In this document: in pieces, positions 24,639 to 33,392 of the stretch
Layout: each line of letters begins with the position of its first letter
Position numbering within the stretch: position 1 is the stretch's first letter
NCBI GenBank assembly: GCA_045612845.1
Contig: JAZKZV010000017.1
Location: 310,001 to 374,000 of the forward strand
DNA: 64,000 bases
Source: Ornithomonoglobus_A sp045612845
GTDB taxonomy: Bacteria; Bacillota; Clostridia; UBA1381
Direction of reading: 5' to 3'
The notes under the pieces: generated by a model
What the model saw: only the letters and a program-made list of their open reading frames with translations
The model's database searches: none
Told to the model about the DNA's origin: nothing
Program-made: the position numbers and the translations under genes

Positions 24639-26006
24639 ATGATTCTTCCACAAAAATTTAAAGAAAGAATGAGAAATATGCTTGGCGCTGATTATGAGAG
24701 CTTTGTATCCGCATTGGATAATGCTCCCATATACAGCGCTTTGCGCTTAAATACACTAAAAAAGGACGTTCGTAACACTGTAAAAGACCACTTTGCCCTT
24801 ACAGAGCAAATTGGTTGGTGTACGGACGGTTTTTATGTTGAAAAGGGCAAAATTTCGGGTAATCACCCCTATCATATGGGCGGATTGTTCTATTTTCAGG
24901 AACCGTCTGCAATGTCGACTGTTGAGGCACTTCCCATAGATGAGGGCGATTTTGTGCTCGATTTATGCGGTGCCCCAGGCGGTAAGTCAACTCAAGTTGG
25001 AGCAAAGCTAAATAACACCGGTTTGTTAGTTGCAAATGAGATTGTAAAAAAGCGGGCAACAATTCTTTCGGGAAACATCGAACGTATGGGAATAAAAAAT
25101 GCGATTGTTACTAACGAAACACCGCAAAACCTTGCATCAAAATTCCCACTCTTTTTTGATAAAATAATAGTTGACGCACCTTGCAGTGGCGAGGGAATGT
25201 TCAGAAAAGAGCCTCAGGCAGTTGAGGAATGGAGCGAGGAGCACACCGAATCATGTGGTGTACGCCAAAAAAACATACTTGATAGCGCCATAACAATGCT
25301 TAAAAACGGAGGTATGCTCATCTATTCAACCTGCACCTTTGCACCCTGTGAGAATGAGGAGATTGCGGAATATTTAATAAAGGAACATAACCTTGAGCTT
25401 TTACCAATCCCTAACCTCTCCATGCTTGATAGCGGAAGAAATGAATGGACTCGAGATAATACCGACGTTTCATATTCAAAGCGAATTTTTCCGCAAAATG
25501 CAAAAGGCGAGGGACATTTTGTAGCGTTGTTTAAAAAAAATGGCACAAAAGAACAACACGTAATAACATCAAAACCCACCATGCAAACACCTGAATTAAA
25601 AAAAGCCATACAAGCTTACCGCGAGTTTGAAAAAAATAATCTTAATATAAAACTCGACGGACATTTTGCGATATTTGGCGAATTCTTGTATCATCTCCCC
25701 TGTGAGATTGATATTAGTAAAATAAAGGTGCTTCGCTACGGTCTGCAACTTGGCGAATTTAGAAAAAACCGGTTTGAGCCATCTCACTCACTTGCTCTTG
25801 CACTTAATGCAGATGATTTTAAACAGATTGAAAATCTTGATTTGAACTCACAAAACCTACACAAATATCTTACAGGCAATGTTTTTGAGAGCAACAAAAA
25901 AGGCTACTGTGCCATTTGCGTGAACACATATCCTCTTGGTTGGGGTAAGGCAAGTGATGGTATAATGAAAAACAAACTTCCTAAGGGTATAAGAATACTG
26001 AAATAG
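24639..26006 (+). CDS. RsmF/NOP2-type rRNA (cytosine-5) methyltransferase
   Basis: An SAM-dependent RNA m5C methyltransferase of 455 residues. The SAM site is LDLCGAPGGKSTQVGAKL; the two catalytic cysteines are in DAPCSGEGMFRK and YSTCTFAPCENEE, which identify the NOL1/NOP2/Sun family. The C-terminal extension (about 300-455) includes an RsmF-type PUA-like region (GHFAIFGEFLYHLP, LRYGLQLGEFRKNRFEPSH), placing it with RsmF-like enzymes that modify 16S rRNA. It starts at ATG 24639. It is followed by the promoter of tRNA-Leu. Confidence 0.9.
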   Translation: MILPQKFKERMRNMLGADYESFVSALDNAPIYSALRLNTLKKDVRNTVKDHFALTEQIGWCTDGFYVEKGKISGNHPYHMGGLFYFQEPSAMSTVEALPIDEGDFVLDLCGAPGGKSTQVGAKLNNTGLLVANEIVKKRATILSGNIERMGIKNAIVTNETPQNLASKFPLFFDKIIVDAPCSGEGMFRKEPQAVEEWSEEHTESCGVRQKNILDSAITMLKNGGMLIYSTCTFAPCENEEIAEYLIKEHNLELLPIPNLSMLDSGRNEWTRDNTDVSYSKRIFPQNAKGEGHFVALFKKNGTKEQHVITSKPTMQTPELKKAIQAYREFEKNNLNIKLDGHFAIFGEFLYHLPCEIDISKIKVLRYGLQLGEFRKNRFEPSHSLALALNADDFKQIENLDLNSQNLHKYLTGNVFESNKKGYCAICVNTYPLGWGKASDGIMKNKLPKGIRILK

Positions 26007-26107
26007 AAACGAAAATGTTAAAGGGGATGTTTAAAAAGAAATATAGCATCTCACCAAAGGTATTCAGAAGGTTATATAAATAAAATAAACTTTTTTGCCC
26101 TAAATGG

Positions 26108-26136
26108 TTGATATTTTATAAACTTTCTGCTATAAT
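26108..26136 (+). promoter_or_regulatory. Promoter of tRNA-Leu
   Basis: TTGATA (26108-26113) and TATAAT (26131-26136) have a 17-base spacer. Confidence 0.8.
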
Positions 26137-26202
26137 TAGCGTACATGGTTTTTTGCAATGCAAAAAACTGCAAAATTACAACTTACTCATGTTTTAAAAT
26201 CT

Positions 26203-26289
26203 GCGGATATGGCGGAATTGGCAGACGCGTATGGTTCAGGTCCATATTTCTTCACGGAAGTGCAGGTTCAAGTCCTGTTATCCGCACCA
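26203..26289 (+). tRNA. tRNA-Leu (anticodon CAG), CCA encoded
   Basis: The acceptor arms GCGGATA / TATCCGC pair. The anticodon CAG sits in the stem TATGG / CCATA, a class II variable arm follows, then the T arm GGTTCAAGTCC. CCA is encoded at 26287-26289, unlike the four clustered tRNAs. Accessory genes lie immediately downstream. Confidence 0.95.
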
Positions 26290-26296
26290 AACAGTA

Positions 26297-26340
26297 GAAA
26301 TCCGAACCTTGTACCTGTCGGTAGGGGGTTCGGGTTTTTA
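26297..26340 (+). terminator. Terminator after tRNA-Leu
   Basis: aaatccgaacc and ggttcgggttttt form a stem followed by T's. Confidence 0.8.
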
Positions 26341-26385
26341 TTATATCTTGACTATCCTAATTTTAATAGTAAGCTTAAATAAGAT

Positions 26386-26423
26386 AAAAGCACTTGCATC
26401 ATTTCTTCCGCAAGTGCTTTTGT
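26386..26423. terminator. Terminator before the convergent accessory genes
   Basis: aaaagcacttgc and gcaagtgctttt form a perfect 12-base stem. On the minus strand it lies just after the end of the HEPN-like gene. Confidence 0.75.
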
Positions 26424-26430
26424 TTTGTTC

Positions 26431-27426
26431 TTATAGGTTTAAATATTTTTTTATATCATTAGACAAATTTTTCAATTCTTCTACTATGAAATCTTTAACC
26501 GATAGGTAATCTGCACCAAAACATTTTTGAGTTAATCCAAACATAATATCACTTTCTACAAGCTCATCTTCTTTTAATAATACACCCAACTTATAGTGAG
26601 CCATTGTATTTCTGAAAATATCAGAATTGTATTTGTCGCTCATTTTAAAATCGCAGCTATACTTTATATTTATATCCGGCAGAATTTTCAGTAAATAGTA
26701 ATACAGAATATATGCAAACCTTAATTTAGTTGATATTTCATTTTCAATAAACTCGTCAATACATTTAATAATAAAATTTATTTGGCAATAGATTGTAAAC
26801 AACAAAAAGCGATAACTAAATTCATTCCCTACCGGAGATTTCACAAAACCACCATAGTTCGAAGTAGAAAACACACTATCAATTTTGATTGGATATGCTT
26901 CTGTAGCATCAAAACAAGCCAAATATTTCCCACCAATTATCATCATTTGTTTGTAAAACTCACCGTTATCTTTGCCATATTCATAAAACGGTGCATAATA
27001 ACTGTCCAATATCGTATTATCACAATATTCTCCATTGATTTTAAAAACACCGAATATGTCATATAAGTGTAATGCTTTGGCTATCGGTTTACATAGAGAA
27101 GAAAAGTATTCATCACTTTTTAGATACTTTTCTTCGAGTATTGCATATACGGCATCTACACTGTTTTCAAACATTTTAACGGAGTTACGCATGGCTTCAT
27201 AATATAATTGTTCCTCTTGAGTAAAAAGGGGTAACTCTAATCTGTCTTTATTTGAATTGTTATAACACTTAATCCAATCTTCAGCACCATCTATTATCAT
27301 ACCCATATAAGGCATAAAGGCCAAATAATAAGAGGGGGATACTATATTTGTATTTACAAATATAGTATATATTAGTCGAAGATCATTTTTCATCAGTTCT
27401 ATTGCTTTAATTTGTATGTTGTTCAT
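26431..27426 (-). CDS. Unknown protein with a HEPN-like RX4H motif
   Basis: A 331-residue, largely helical soluble protein not matched to a named family. Near the C-terminus FRNTMAHYKLG places Arg272 and His277 four residues apart with Asn273 between, the pattern of HEPN ribonuclease active sites. Helical, aromatic-rich segments precede it (RFAYILYYYLLKILPDI), as in HEPN folds. HEPN proteins cut RNA in toxin-antitoxin, Abi and CRISPR systems. Its start overlaps the end of the upstream HNH-like gene by 20 bases, so the two form a coupled pair. The HEPN assignment rests on one motif and predicted helicity and is inference. Confidence 0.5.
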   Translation of the reverse strand: MNNIQIKAIELMKNDLRLIYTIFVNTNIVSPSYYLAFMPYMGMIIDGAEDWIKCYNNSNKDRLELPLFTQEEQLYYEAMRNSVKMFENSVDAVYAILEEKYLKSDEYFSSLCKPIAKALHLYDIFGVFKINGEYCDNTILDSYYAPFYEYGKDNGEFYKQMMIIGGKYLACFDATEAYPIKIDSVFSTSNYGGFVKSPVGNEFSYRFLLFTIYCQINFIIKCIDEFIENEISTKLRFAYILYYYLLKILPDINIKYSCDFKMSDKYNSDIFRNTMAHYKLGVLLKEDELVESDIMFGLTQKCFGADYLSVKDFIVEELKNLSNDIKKYLNL

Positions 27427-28492
27427 TGTTTTCCTCTAATTTCTTATGGTTCTCTCTAGCAAGCGCTTCAATATATTCAGAAAGAGTATATTCAACATCG
27501 TTTTGGTAGTCGCAAATATAGCCTAGCAAAGATAAACTCTCATTTTCGGGAAGTCTTCCAAGTACATATTTTCTTGTCCAACTGCCGTATAAACAAACAA
27601 TCGCACAAACATCTTTATCAGCTACAGTAAACAGACACCAATGAGAATGTGTTGGGAAAATCGAAACAATTTCAGGCGTTTGTATAACATCTTCATTTAT
27701 CCAATTATCAGAATGCCCCTCGCCTGTAATAATCCATTGCCTAAATTCATCAAACACCTTGTTGTTAACAAAATTTGCTCCTTTAAGAAAACACAAACAG
27801 TTAAATGCAATTTTTGCAAAAACTCGATTTGTATCATTTGTTACTGCAGCATGCATTGATACTTTTGGATTCTCTAGGGTTCTTGATGCTGTGTCTGAAT
27901 ATGTAACATCAGCAAACGATTTCAATATTTTATCAATCTTTGCCAAATCTAAATCTTCTCTTAAACAATGTGAGGATACAATAACCTTTTTGTTGCTAAT
28001 TCCCACAATTATATCAGGCTTGGAATTTTCAGTTTCAATTTGAAGATACACAAATTTGTTGTTAAAAACATCAAATTTAGATAGTTTTTCAAATAGACTA
28101 TCCGCTGCAATCTTTGCGCTCTGTTCTGTTAATTCCATTGAAGTAAAAGAAAAAGTTTTAGTTTCTTCGTCAATCAAAACTTGAGGGATAGAATATATTT
28201 TTCCGAAGAATAAATATCCCAATTCATTACAATTGCGAACTTTATCATACATTACAACAATTGAAGTTTCGTTCGTTTTTTTACTACCTCTTTTTCCTGG
28301 ACCATAGAAACTTCTAGTTAACTGAATCTCAGATCGATGTGCAAATTTATCTTCTAATGGCTTAAATATTCTATTTGCTTCAGCCGAAACATCTTCATTG
28401 CTGAGTTTTCTGATACCGCCTATGCAGGCGGGAAATATATGTTCTTCGCTTTTTTCAATATTTGCAATTTTGTCACCTAAATATATACACAT
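27407..28492 (-). CDS. HNH-like protein, degenerate zinc sites
   Basis: A 361-residue protein. Residues 15-26 read SEEHIFPACIGG, the core of HNH_5-type endonucleases (EHIIP..GG), with His18 as the likely catalytic residue. The downstream ANRIFKPLEDKF keeps the HNH-type Asn. The Cys pairs that normally bind zinc are not paired here (only Cys2 near the start). The remaining 300 residues contain no domain I recognise. It is first in a two-gene unit with the HEPN-like gene and lies beside tRNA-Leu, a common site for defence cargo. Nuclease activity is plausible but uncertain. Confidence 0.55.
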   Translation of the reverse strand: MCIYLGDKIANIEKSEEHIFPACIGGIRKLSNEDVSAEANRIFKPLEDKFAHRSEIQLTRSFYGPGKRGSKKTNETSIVVMYDKVRNCNELGYLFFGKIYSIPQVLIDEETKTFSFTSMELTEQSAKIAADSLFEKLSKFDVFNNKFVYLQIETENSKPDIIVGISNKKVIVSSHCLREDLDLAKIDKILKSFADVTYSDTASRTLENPKVSMHAAVTNDTNRVFAKIAFNCLCFLKGANFVNNKVFDEFRQWIITGEGHSDNWINEDVIQTPEIVSIFPTHSHWCLFTVADKDVCAIVCLYGSWTRKYVLGRLPENESLSLLGYICDYQNDVEYTLSEYIEALARENHKKLEENNEQHTN

Positions 28493-28631
28493 ATTACTTA
28501 TGTACCTTCTTTTTTATGAATATTATAACATATTTTATGGAAAAATTCAATCTAATTACTACTCCGCACATTCGTCAAAGTAAATGCCTTCTGATAAAAT
28601 GAAGATACAAAATTTAAGGAGGCGTAAAGCT

Positions 28632-29012
28632 ATGAAAGAAAAGATTATTGAAAACGGAATTGAGTATGTAAGAGATGGTGATTATTACATACCAAATCTG
28701 AAAGCACCTGAAGGAAAATACAACATTGGAAAGTACGGCAGGCTACACTCAATATTTATTAAAGAAAACCGACCTTGCATTTACTCAATGCAAATGCTCA
28801 ACGGAACTTGGCTTGCATATCTTGAAGAGATTGACATAACCGCGAAAGAAATGGTTGATAAGCTTGTCAAAGATATGATAGTCAAACAAGGTATTACTGA
28901 AGAACTAAAAGCAAAAGACCAAATGGCTTGGGTTGCTGCAATGAATGGCATAAAACATTCCGCAGAAGAAATTGTGTTACGAGAATTTGTATGTTCTATG
29001 GAGGTGCAATAA
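28632..29012 (+). CDS. tnpV: TnpV-like transposon-encoded protein
   Basis: A 126-residue protein matching the TnpV family found in Clostridial mobilizable transposons such as Tn4451. Recognisable stretches are IEYVRDGDYYIPNLKAPEG, IGKYGRLHSIFIKENRP, LEEIDITAKEMVDKL and KDQMAWVAAMNGI. The function is unknown. ATG 28632 has AAGGAGG nine bases upstream; the ATG at 28584 lies before that site. No recombinase adjoins it, so this may be a relic of an element or cargo of the accessory region. Confidence 0.82.
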   Translation: MKEKIIENGIEYVRDGDYYIPNLKAPEGKYNIGKYGRLHSIFIKENRPCIYSMQMLNGTWLAYLEEIDITAKEMVDKLVKDMIVKQGITEELKAKDQMAWVAAMNGIKHSAEEIVLREFVCSMEVQ

Positions 29013-29013
29013 A

Positions 29014-29304
29014 ATGAAGAAATCAATTATATCCATCATATCAATCGTATCAGTTTTAATAAGTTCTCTTTCCGTATCTGCAGCAGAAGTGCCGAGAGAA
29101 TCGGCGCCCTGCAATGCCACAAATGAAGCAATCATTTTTGTTGAAAGTTGTATCGGTGATATTTTAACTGAGATGCAGAACGGATTGGGTTATGCCGATG
29201 CGAGAGCAAAATCAAATCGCATATTCTTTGATGCCGTTATTAAAGGACAAACAAACGGTTACAGCTACGGCGAACTTGTTGATATAGCCAATAATGCAAT
29301 ATGA
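29014..29304 (+). pseudogene. Small secreted protein, N-terminal half (in-frame TGA)
   Basis: A 96-residue frame with a signal peptide (MKKSIISIISIVSVLISS, cleavage near VSAAE) and a short helical mature part (ESCIGDILTEMQNGLGYAD). It ends in TGA at 29302-29304. The same reading frame stays open after that codon to 29571, and the downstream half has a similar helical pattern, so the original gene probably ran 29014-29571 and was broken by a nonsense change. A functional short protein is an alternative. ATG 29014 follows ggaggtg directly after tnpV. Confidence 0.5.
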
Positions 29305-29316
29305 CAATACCGGGAT

Positions 29317-29571
29317 ATGTATTTACGACCTGATTTTTATGCAAATAATCTTGAAAAGGTCAGAGCTATTATTACTTCTGTAATTGAGGATTATAAATCC
29401 GGCAAAATCACCTATGCTGAAGCTGAATTTAATGCCCGTGTGAAAATCTATCAATCTGTAAATCCTGACTTCAATCCCGATGTGGAATATATGAAAGATC
29501 CTCTTTCAAGAGATATTCCGTCAGTTGATAATAGCTTGTTTATACTTGCAAGGAAACTGATTTTAGAATAG
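29317..29571 (+). pseudogene. C-terminal half of the interrupted secreted protein
   Basis: An 84-residue open frame in the same phase as 29014-29304. It contains VRAIITSVIEDYKSGKITYAE and FNARVKIYQSV, comparable to the helical segment of the first half. There is no ribosome binding site before ATG 29317. No known family is recognised. Confidence 0.45.
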
Positions 29572-29573
29572 CA

Positions 29574-29612
29574 TTAACCCCCTTGCCATTTGGAAAGGGG
29601 GTTAACTATATT
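29574..29612. terminator. Bidirectional terminator
   Basis: ttaaccccctt and aagggggttaa pair around a nine-base loop, between the convergent small gene and the SLH scaffold gene. Confidence 0.85.
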
Positions 29613-29619
29613 TTTAGGA

Positions 29620-32600
29620 TTATTTATTTGCTTCGATAAATCTCTGAAGAATAGCCGCAATTTCTGCTCTTGTTGCATTATCTTTCGGATTAAGTGTTGT
29701 AGCTGACTTACCATTCATAAGTCCTGTGCCAACAGCCCAATTCATAGCTGAAACTGCAAATTCAGAAATTTCATCAGCATCTGTAAAGTGAAGATTTTCT
29801 TCTAATGTTACAGCATCCATACCCTTGTACTGTGCATATCTAAACATAATAGCTGCGATCTGTTCACGAGTAATGTTTGCATCAGGAGCAAAAGCTGTAT
29901 CATTTACACCATTTACAATGCCGTTCTGTTTTGCCCAAACAACAGCATTTGCATACCATGAACCCATATCAACATCAGCAAAAGGAATGCTCTTGTTTAC
30001 AGCAGGTTCACCTTCGTTACGATAAAGAACAGTAACAAGCATTGCTCTTGTAAGTGTATCGTTAGGAGCAAACTTATCTTCTGCAACGCCATTCATAAGG
30101 TTGTTTTCAACAACATACTGAACATTTGCGTAGAACCAATCATTTTCTTTTACGTCGATGAAAGTGATTGTTGTGTCAGGTACATCTACAACAGGTTCTT
30201 TTTCAATTTCTGTCCACTTAGCATAAAGTGTAAAGTTCTTTGTTACCTTTGCTGTGAAGTCATAAGCAGTTGTAAGTTCTTTGTCTGTGTACCAACCATC
30301 AAACTTAAATCCTTCCTTAGTAGGTACAGTAGGTTCTGTTATAACAGCGTTTTTGTTTGCGCTAACAGATTTAACATCACTACCACCATTCGTTTCGAAT
30401 TTAACGGTGTATTTTGAAACACCGCCGCCACCACCGGAAGATCTTACAGGTTCTGTGTAAATCAAATATTCTGAGAAATGTCCAAGTTCAATTGTTACAG
30501 TCTGAGCTGTTGCGTCGTATTTCGGATTTGCAATATTTGTTAAATTACCCAAATCATCCAAGAACTTAACAATTACGTTGCCATTTCCAGCAGGCTTAGC
30601 GTAAGGAAGTGTTACGATTGCTTTACCAGCATCGCCGAAACTTGCCGCAAGAGAAGCGCCAGACTCATCTGTGATATTTAAGCTGAATACAACCGGAGAT
30701 TTAGTAGATATTTCATCAACCTTTGCTACCTGTTCTGCTTCAAGGTCTTCTGTTTTTGCTTTTTCTACTGAAATAGAAACTGTTGTCGCTGCACTACCTG
30801 CTGTCTGAATAGCTGCAAGTGCCTGTGCGTTCAATGTAATTGTAGATTCCTTGTTTTCATCACTACCATCTTTAAGTGTGATTTCAAGAGAAGCTTCTGC
30901 ATCAATACCAACAATTGTATCTACTGTTGTTTTAGGAAGTGCAACAGTATTAACTTTGGTATCTGCAATTGCAGTTACGTCAATAGTAACTTTCTTAACT
31001 TCTGATTCAGGAGCAACTGCTACATCTGTTACGATAATAGTTTTGTCATCAACCGGAGCAGCTTCGATTGTAACATTTTCATCTTCTGTAAGTTTTTCTG
31101 TAACTGTTGTTGTAGCAACTGTTGTTGTTAAGGATGCTGCTTTGTCTGCAACATAGTTCTTAGCTTTTTCACCCTTAAATGTAAAGTTAGTTACTTTAAG
31201 AGTTGAAGTAATAGTTGTTGTTTCTTCAACAGTTGATTTTTCAGAAGAAATAACGGTTGTTTTAACGTTATCAAAGTCAAGCTCAATGCTTTCTTTATCG
31301 GCATCTAAAACACCTTCGATTGTTGCTGTTTTATTACCCATGTCAATTGCAGTAACAGTTACAGTAATCGGATTAACAATAACTTTAACAGATTTTTCGG
31401 TTGCGGCATATTCGTCATTTCCTGCCTGACTAACAGTAATTGTAGTTTCGCCAGCACCCTTGATTGTTACTGTTCCATCAGCTGCAACGTCAGCAACATC
31501 AACATTGCTGCTTACATAAGTAAATGTATCAAGTTTTGAAGTTTCATCAGCTGTTACTTCAAGCTTGAATGACTCGCTACCGTAAGTTTTTGCATCTACA
31601 TCTGCAACGGTGATAACCTGAGGTGTTTTGTCGAGAATTTCAAATACACCCTTGTTGAATGTGATTTCGTAGTTATTATTTATTGCTAATGTACCAATTA
31701 CGATATCGTATTTACCTACTTCTTCACCAGAAGTTCTTGAAAGCTTACCAGTTACTTCATCTTCACCGATCAAAGTTCCGTTTAATACATAGGTAAACTC
31801 AGGATCTGCCTGACCTATCTTTTTGAAGAGATTGTCAGCAGTAATTGTTACTTTAACTTTATTAACAGTCAATGTCCATGTTTTTTCAAAAGGTGCATAT
31901 TCGTCATTTCCTGCTTCTTTTACAGATATAGTTGTTGTTCCCGCATTTTTAATTGTAACATTACCACTTTCATCAATTGTTGCAACATCGGAATTGCTTG
32001 ATGTCATTGTGAAATTATCAAGTTTTGAATTTTCATCAGGTGTTACTGTAATCTTGAAACCTTCATCGCCATATGTTTTCTCAGTAACTACACCATCAAC
32101 TACAATATTTTGTACGGTTTTATCAACGACTGATAATTTGCCGGCAACAAAAGTCAAGTTATAGTTGTTTCCAGCTGTCAAAGTACCTTGTGTAATATTA
32201 AAGTCTTTTGCAACTGATGTAGATTTGCAGTTTGTTGCCAATGTACCTGTAATTTTATCATTTCCAAACAATTTACCAGAAGTGATTTCATAGCTGGTTT
32301 CATCAAAAGTAGGAATAGCAGCGCCTGTCTTTATTGTGATATCCTTAGCTTTAACTGTGATAGGAGCTTTTGTGATATTTGCCTTTAAGCCAGTAGGCTG
32401 TGTTAATACATAGTTTTCTGCTGAACAACCTGTAAGTTCAATTTTAGCAATTGAAACCGCTTTGCCGTTACCAACATTAGCATCTGCAAATGTTCCTGTT
32501 TCAGGAATATAATACTTAATTCTATATCCCTGATGTTCATCACAGTACTGATCTGCTGCATCACGATCAACAAGACCAGAAATTGTACCACCACTTAATG

Positions 32601-33363
32601 TAGCTTCGTTAGTACCATCATAAACCTTGCTTGTTGCTGAAATACCAGTTACAGAAATTGTTTTAGGTTTAATTGTCAAAACAGCTGTTTTCTCCCAAGC
32701 ATCATATCCTGCCTGTGTTACCTTTGCAGTAATATTATAGGTTCCTGCATCAATAGCTTTACCATCTGCATCAAAATCTTCGCTGGTATATGTTACAGTT
32801 GCACCCTGTGGCACGCCACTTACTGCAAGTGTTTTTGCTGTACCATCATATGTGTATGTTGCATCATTAATAGAAAGTCCTGTGAATGATTTTGCTTTTA
32901 CTTTAACATAACCATTAGTAATAGCATAATCAACGTTTTCTTCGTCAATATTCAATGCTTCAACTTCATCAATAGTTACGTCGTATGTACCTGCGTCACA
33001 ATCGGCAGCAATATCAAAAACCAAAGTTACTAATTTACCACTTGCTGTCTTGTTTGAAGAACCTGAATATACATTGAATACAAAAGGCACTGCATTTATA
33101 TTGCATTCAAGTTCGCCTGTAAATATTTCACCAAGTGTAGCTGATTTTAATGTTAAAGCATCAGAATCATAATTCACATTAAAACCAAGAAGAGCGATTC
33201 CTGGGTTATCCGGAATTTCAATAACCACAGTAGCTTCGGTATCTCCATAGTTAACCTCCGCACTCTTAACAACAATGTCCATTGCATTGGCGTCTAATGC
33301 TGCTACTGACAGCGATGACAAACACATTATCATGGCCAGAACAACACATAAAAATTTTCTCAT
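29620..33363 (-). CDS. Surface-anchored scaffold: cohesin, MBG repeats, SLH domains
   Basis: A 1,247-residue secreted protein. After the signal peptide (1-22), residues about 28-156 form a type I-like cohesin (NPGIALLGFNVNYDSDAL, then VYSGSSNKTASGKLVTL). Residues about 160-990 are a string of MBG/YDG and Big-like repeats (YTYDGTAKTL, KVYDGTNEATL), with a serine/glycine joint RSSGGGGG. An InlB/Flg_new-type repeat (GFKFDGWYTDKELTTAYDF) and three S-layer homology repeats (FIDVKENDWFYANVQYVVE onward) close it. SLH domains bind secondary cell-wall polymer, so this is the cell-attached partner that can hold a dockerin. Start ATG follows aaggaag. No dockerin is present. Confidence 0.9.
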   Translation of the reverse strand: MRKFLCVVLAMIMCLSSLSVAALDANAMDIVVKSAEVNYGDTEATVVIEIPDNPGIALLGFNVNYDSDALTLKSATLGEIFTGELECNINAVPFVFNVYSGSSNKTASGKLVTLVFDIAADCDAGTYDVTIDEVEALNIDEENVDYAITNGYVKVKAKSFTGLSINDATYTYDGTAKTLAVSGVPQGATVTYTSEDFDADGKAIDAGTYNITAKVTQAGYDAWEKTAVLTIKPKTISVTGISATSKVYDGTNEATLSGGTISGLVDRDAADQYCDEHQGYRIKYYIPETGTFADANVGNGKAVSIAKIELTGCSAENYVLTQPTGLKANITKAPITVKAKDITIKTGAAIPTFDETSYEITSGKLFGNDKITGTLATNCKSTSVAKDFNITQGTLTAGNNYNLTFVAGKLSVVDKTVQNIVVDGVVTEKTYGDEGFKITVTPDENSKLDNFTMTSSNSDVATIDESGNVTIKNAGTTTISVKEAGNDEYAPFEKTWTLTVNKVKVTITADNLFKKIGQADPEFTYVLNGTLIGEDEVTGKLSRTSGEEVGKYDIVIGTLAINNNYEITFNKGVFEILDKTPQVITVADVDAKTYGSESFKLEVTADETSKLDTFTYVSSNVDVADVAADGTVTIKGAGETTITVSQAGNDEYAATEKSVKVIVNPITVTVTAIDMGNKTATIEGVLDADKESIELDFDNVKTTVISSEKSTVEETTTITSTLKVTNFTFKGEKAKNYVADKAASLTTTVATTTVTEKLTEDENVTIEAAPVDDKTIIVTDVAVAPESEVKKVTIDVTAIADTKVNTVALPKTTVDTIVGIDAEASLEITLKDGSDENKESTITLNAQALAAIQTAGSAATTVSISVEKAKTEDLEAEQVAKVDEISTKSPVVFSLNITDESGASLAASFGDAGKAIVTLPYAKPAGNGNVIVKFLDDLGNLTNIANPKYDATAQTVTIELGHFSEYLIYTEPVRSSGGGGGVSKYTVKFETNGGSDVKSVSANKNAVITEPTVPTKEGFKFDGWYTDKELTTAYDFTAKVTKNFTLYAKWTEIEKEPVVDVPDTTITFIDVKENDWFYANVQYVVENNLMNGVAEDKFAPNDTLTRAMLVTVLYRNEGEPAVNKSIPFADVDMGSWYANAVVWAKQNGIVNGVNDTAFAPDANITREQIAAIMFRYAQYKGMDAVTLEENLHFTDADEISEFAVSAMNWAVGTGLMNGKSATTLNPKDNATRAEIAAILQRFIEANK

Positions 33364-33392
33364 AAGTTTGTCTTCCTTTCTTATATAATAAT

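Noticed and set aside
26158..26382. Open frame of 74 codons near tRNA-Leu
   Set aside because: It runs through the tRNA-Leu gene and its terminator, so it is incidental.
29302..29304. TGA read as selenocysteine
   Set aside because: No SECIS-like hairpin was recognised just after the codon, and the protein is not of a known selenoprotein type.
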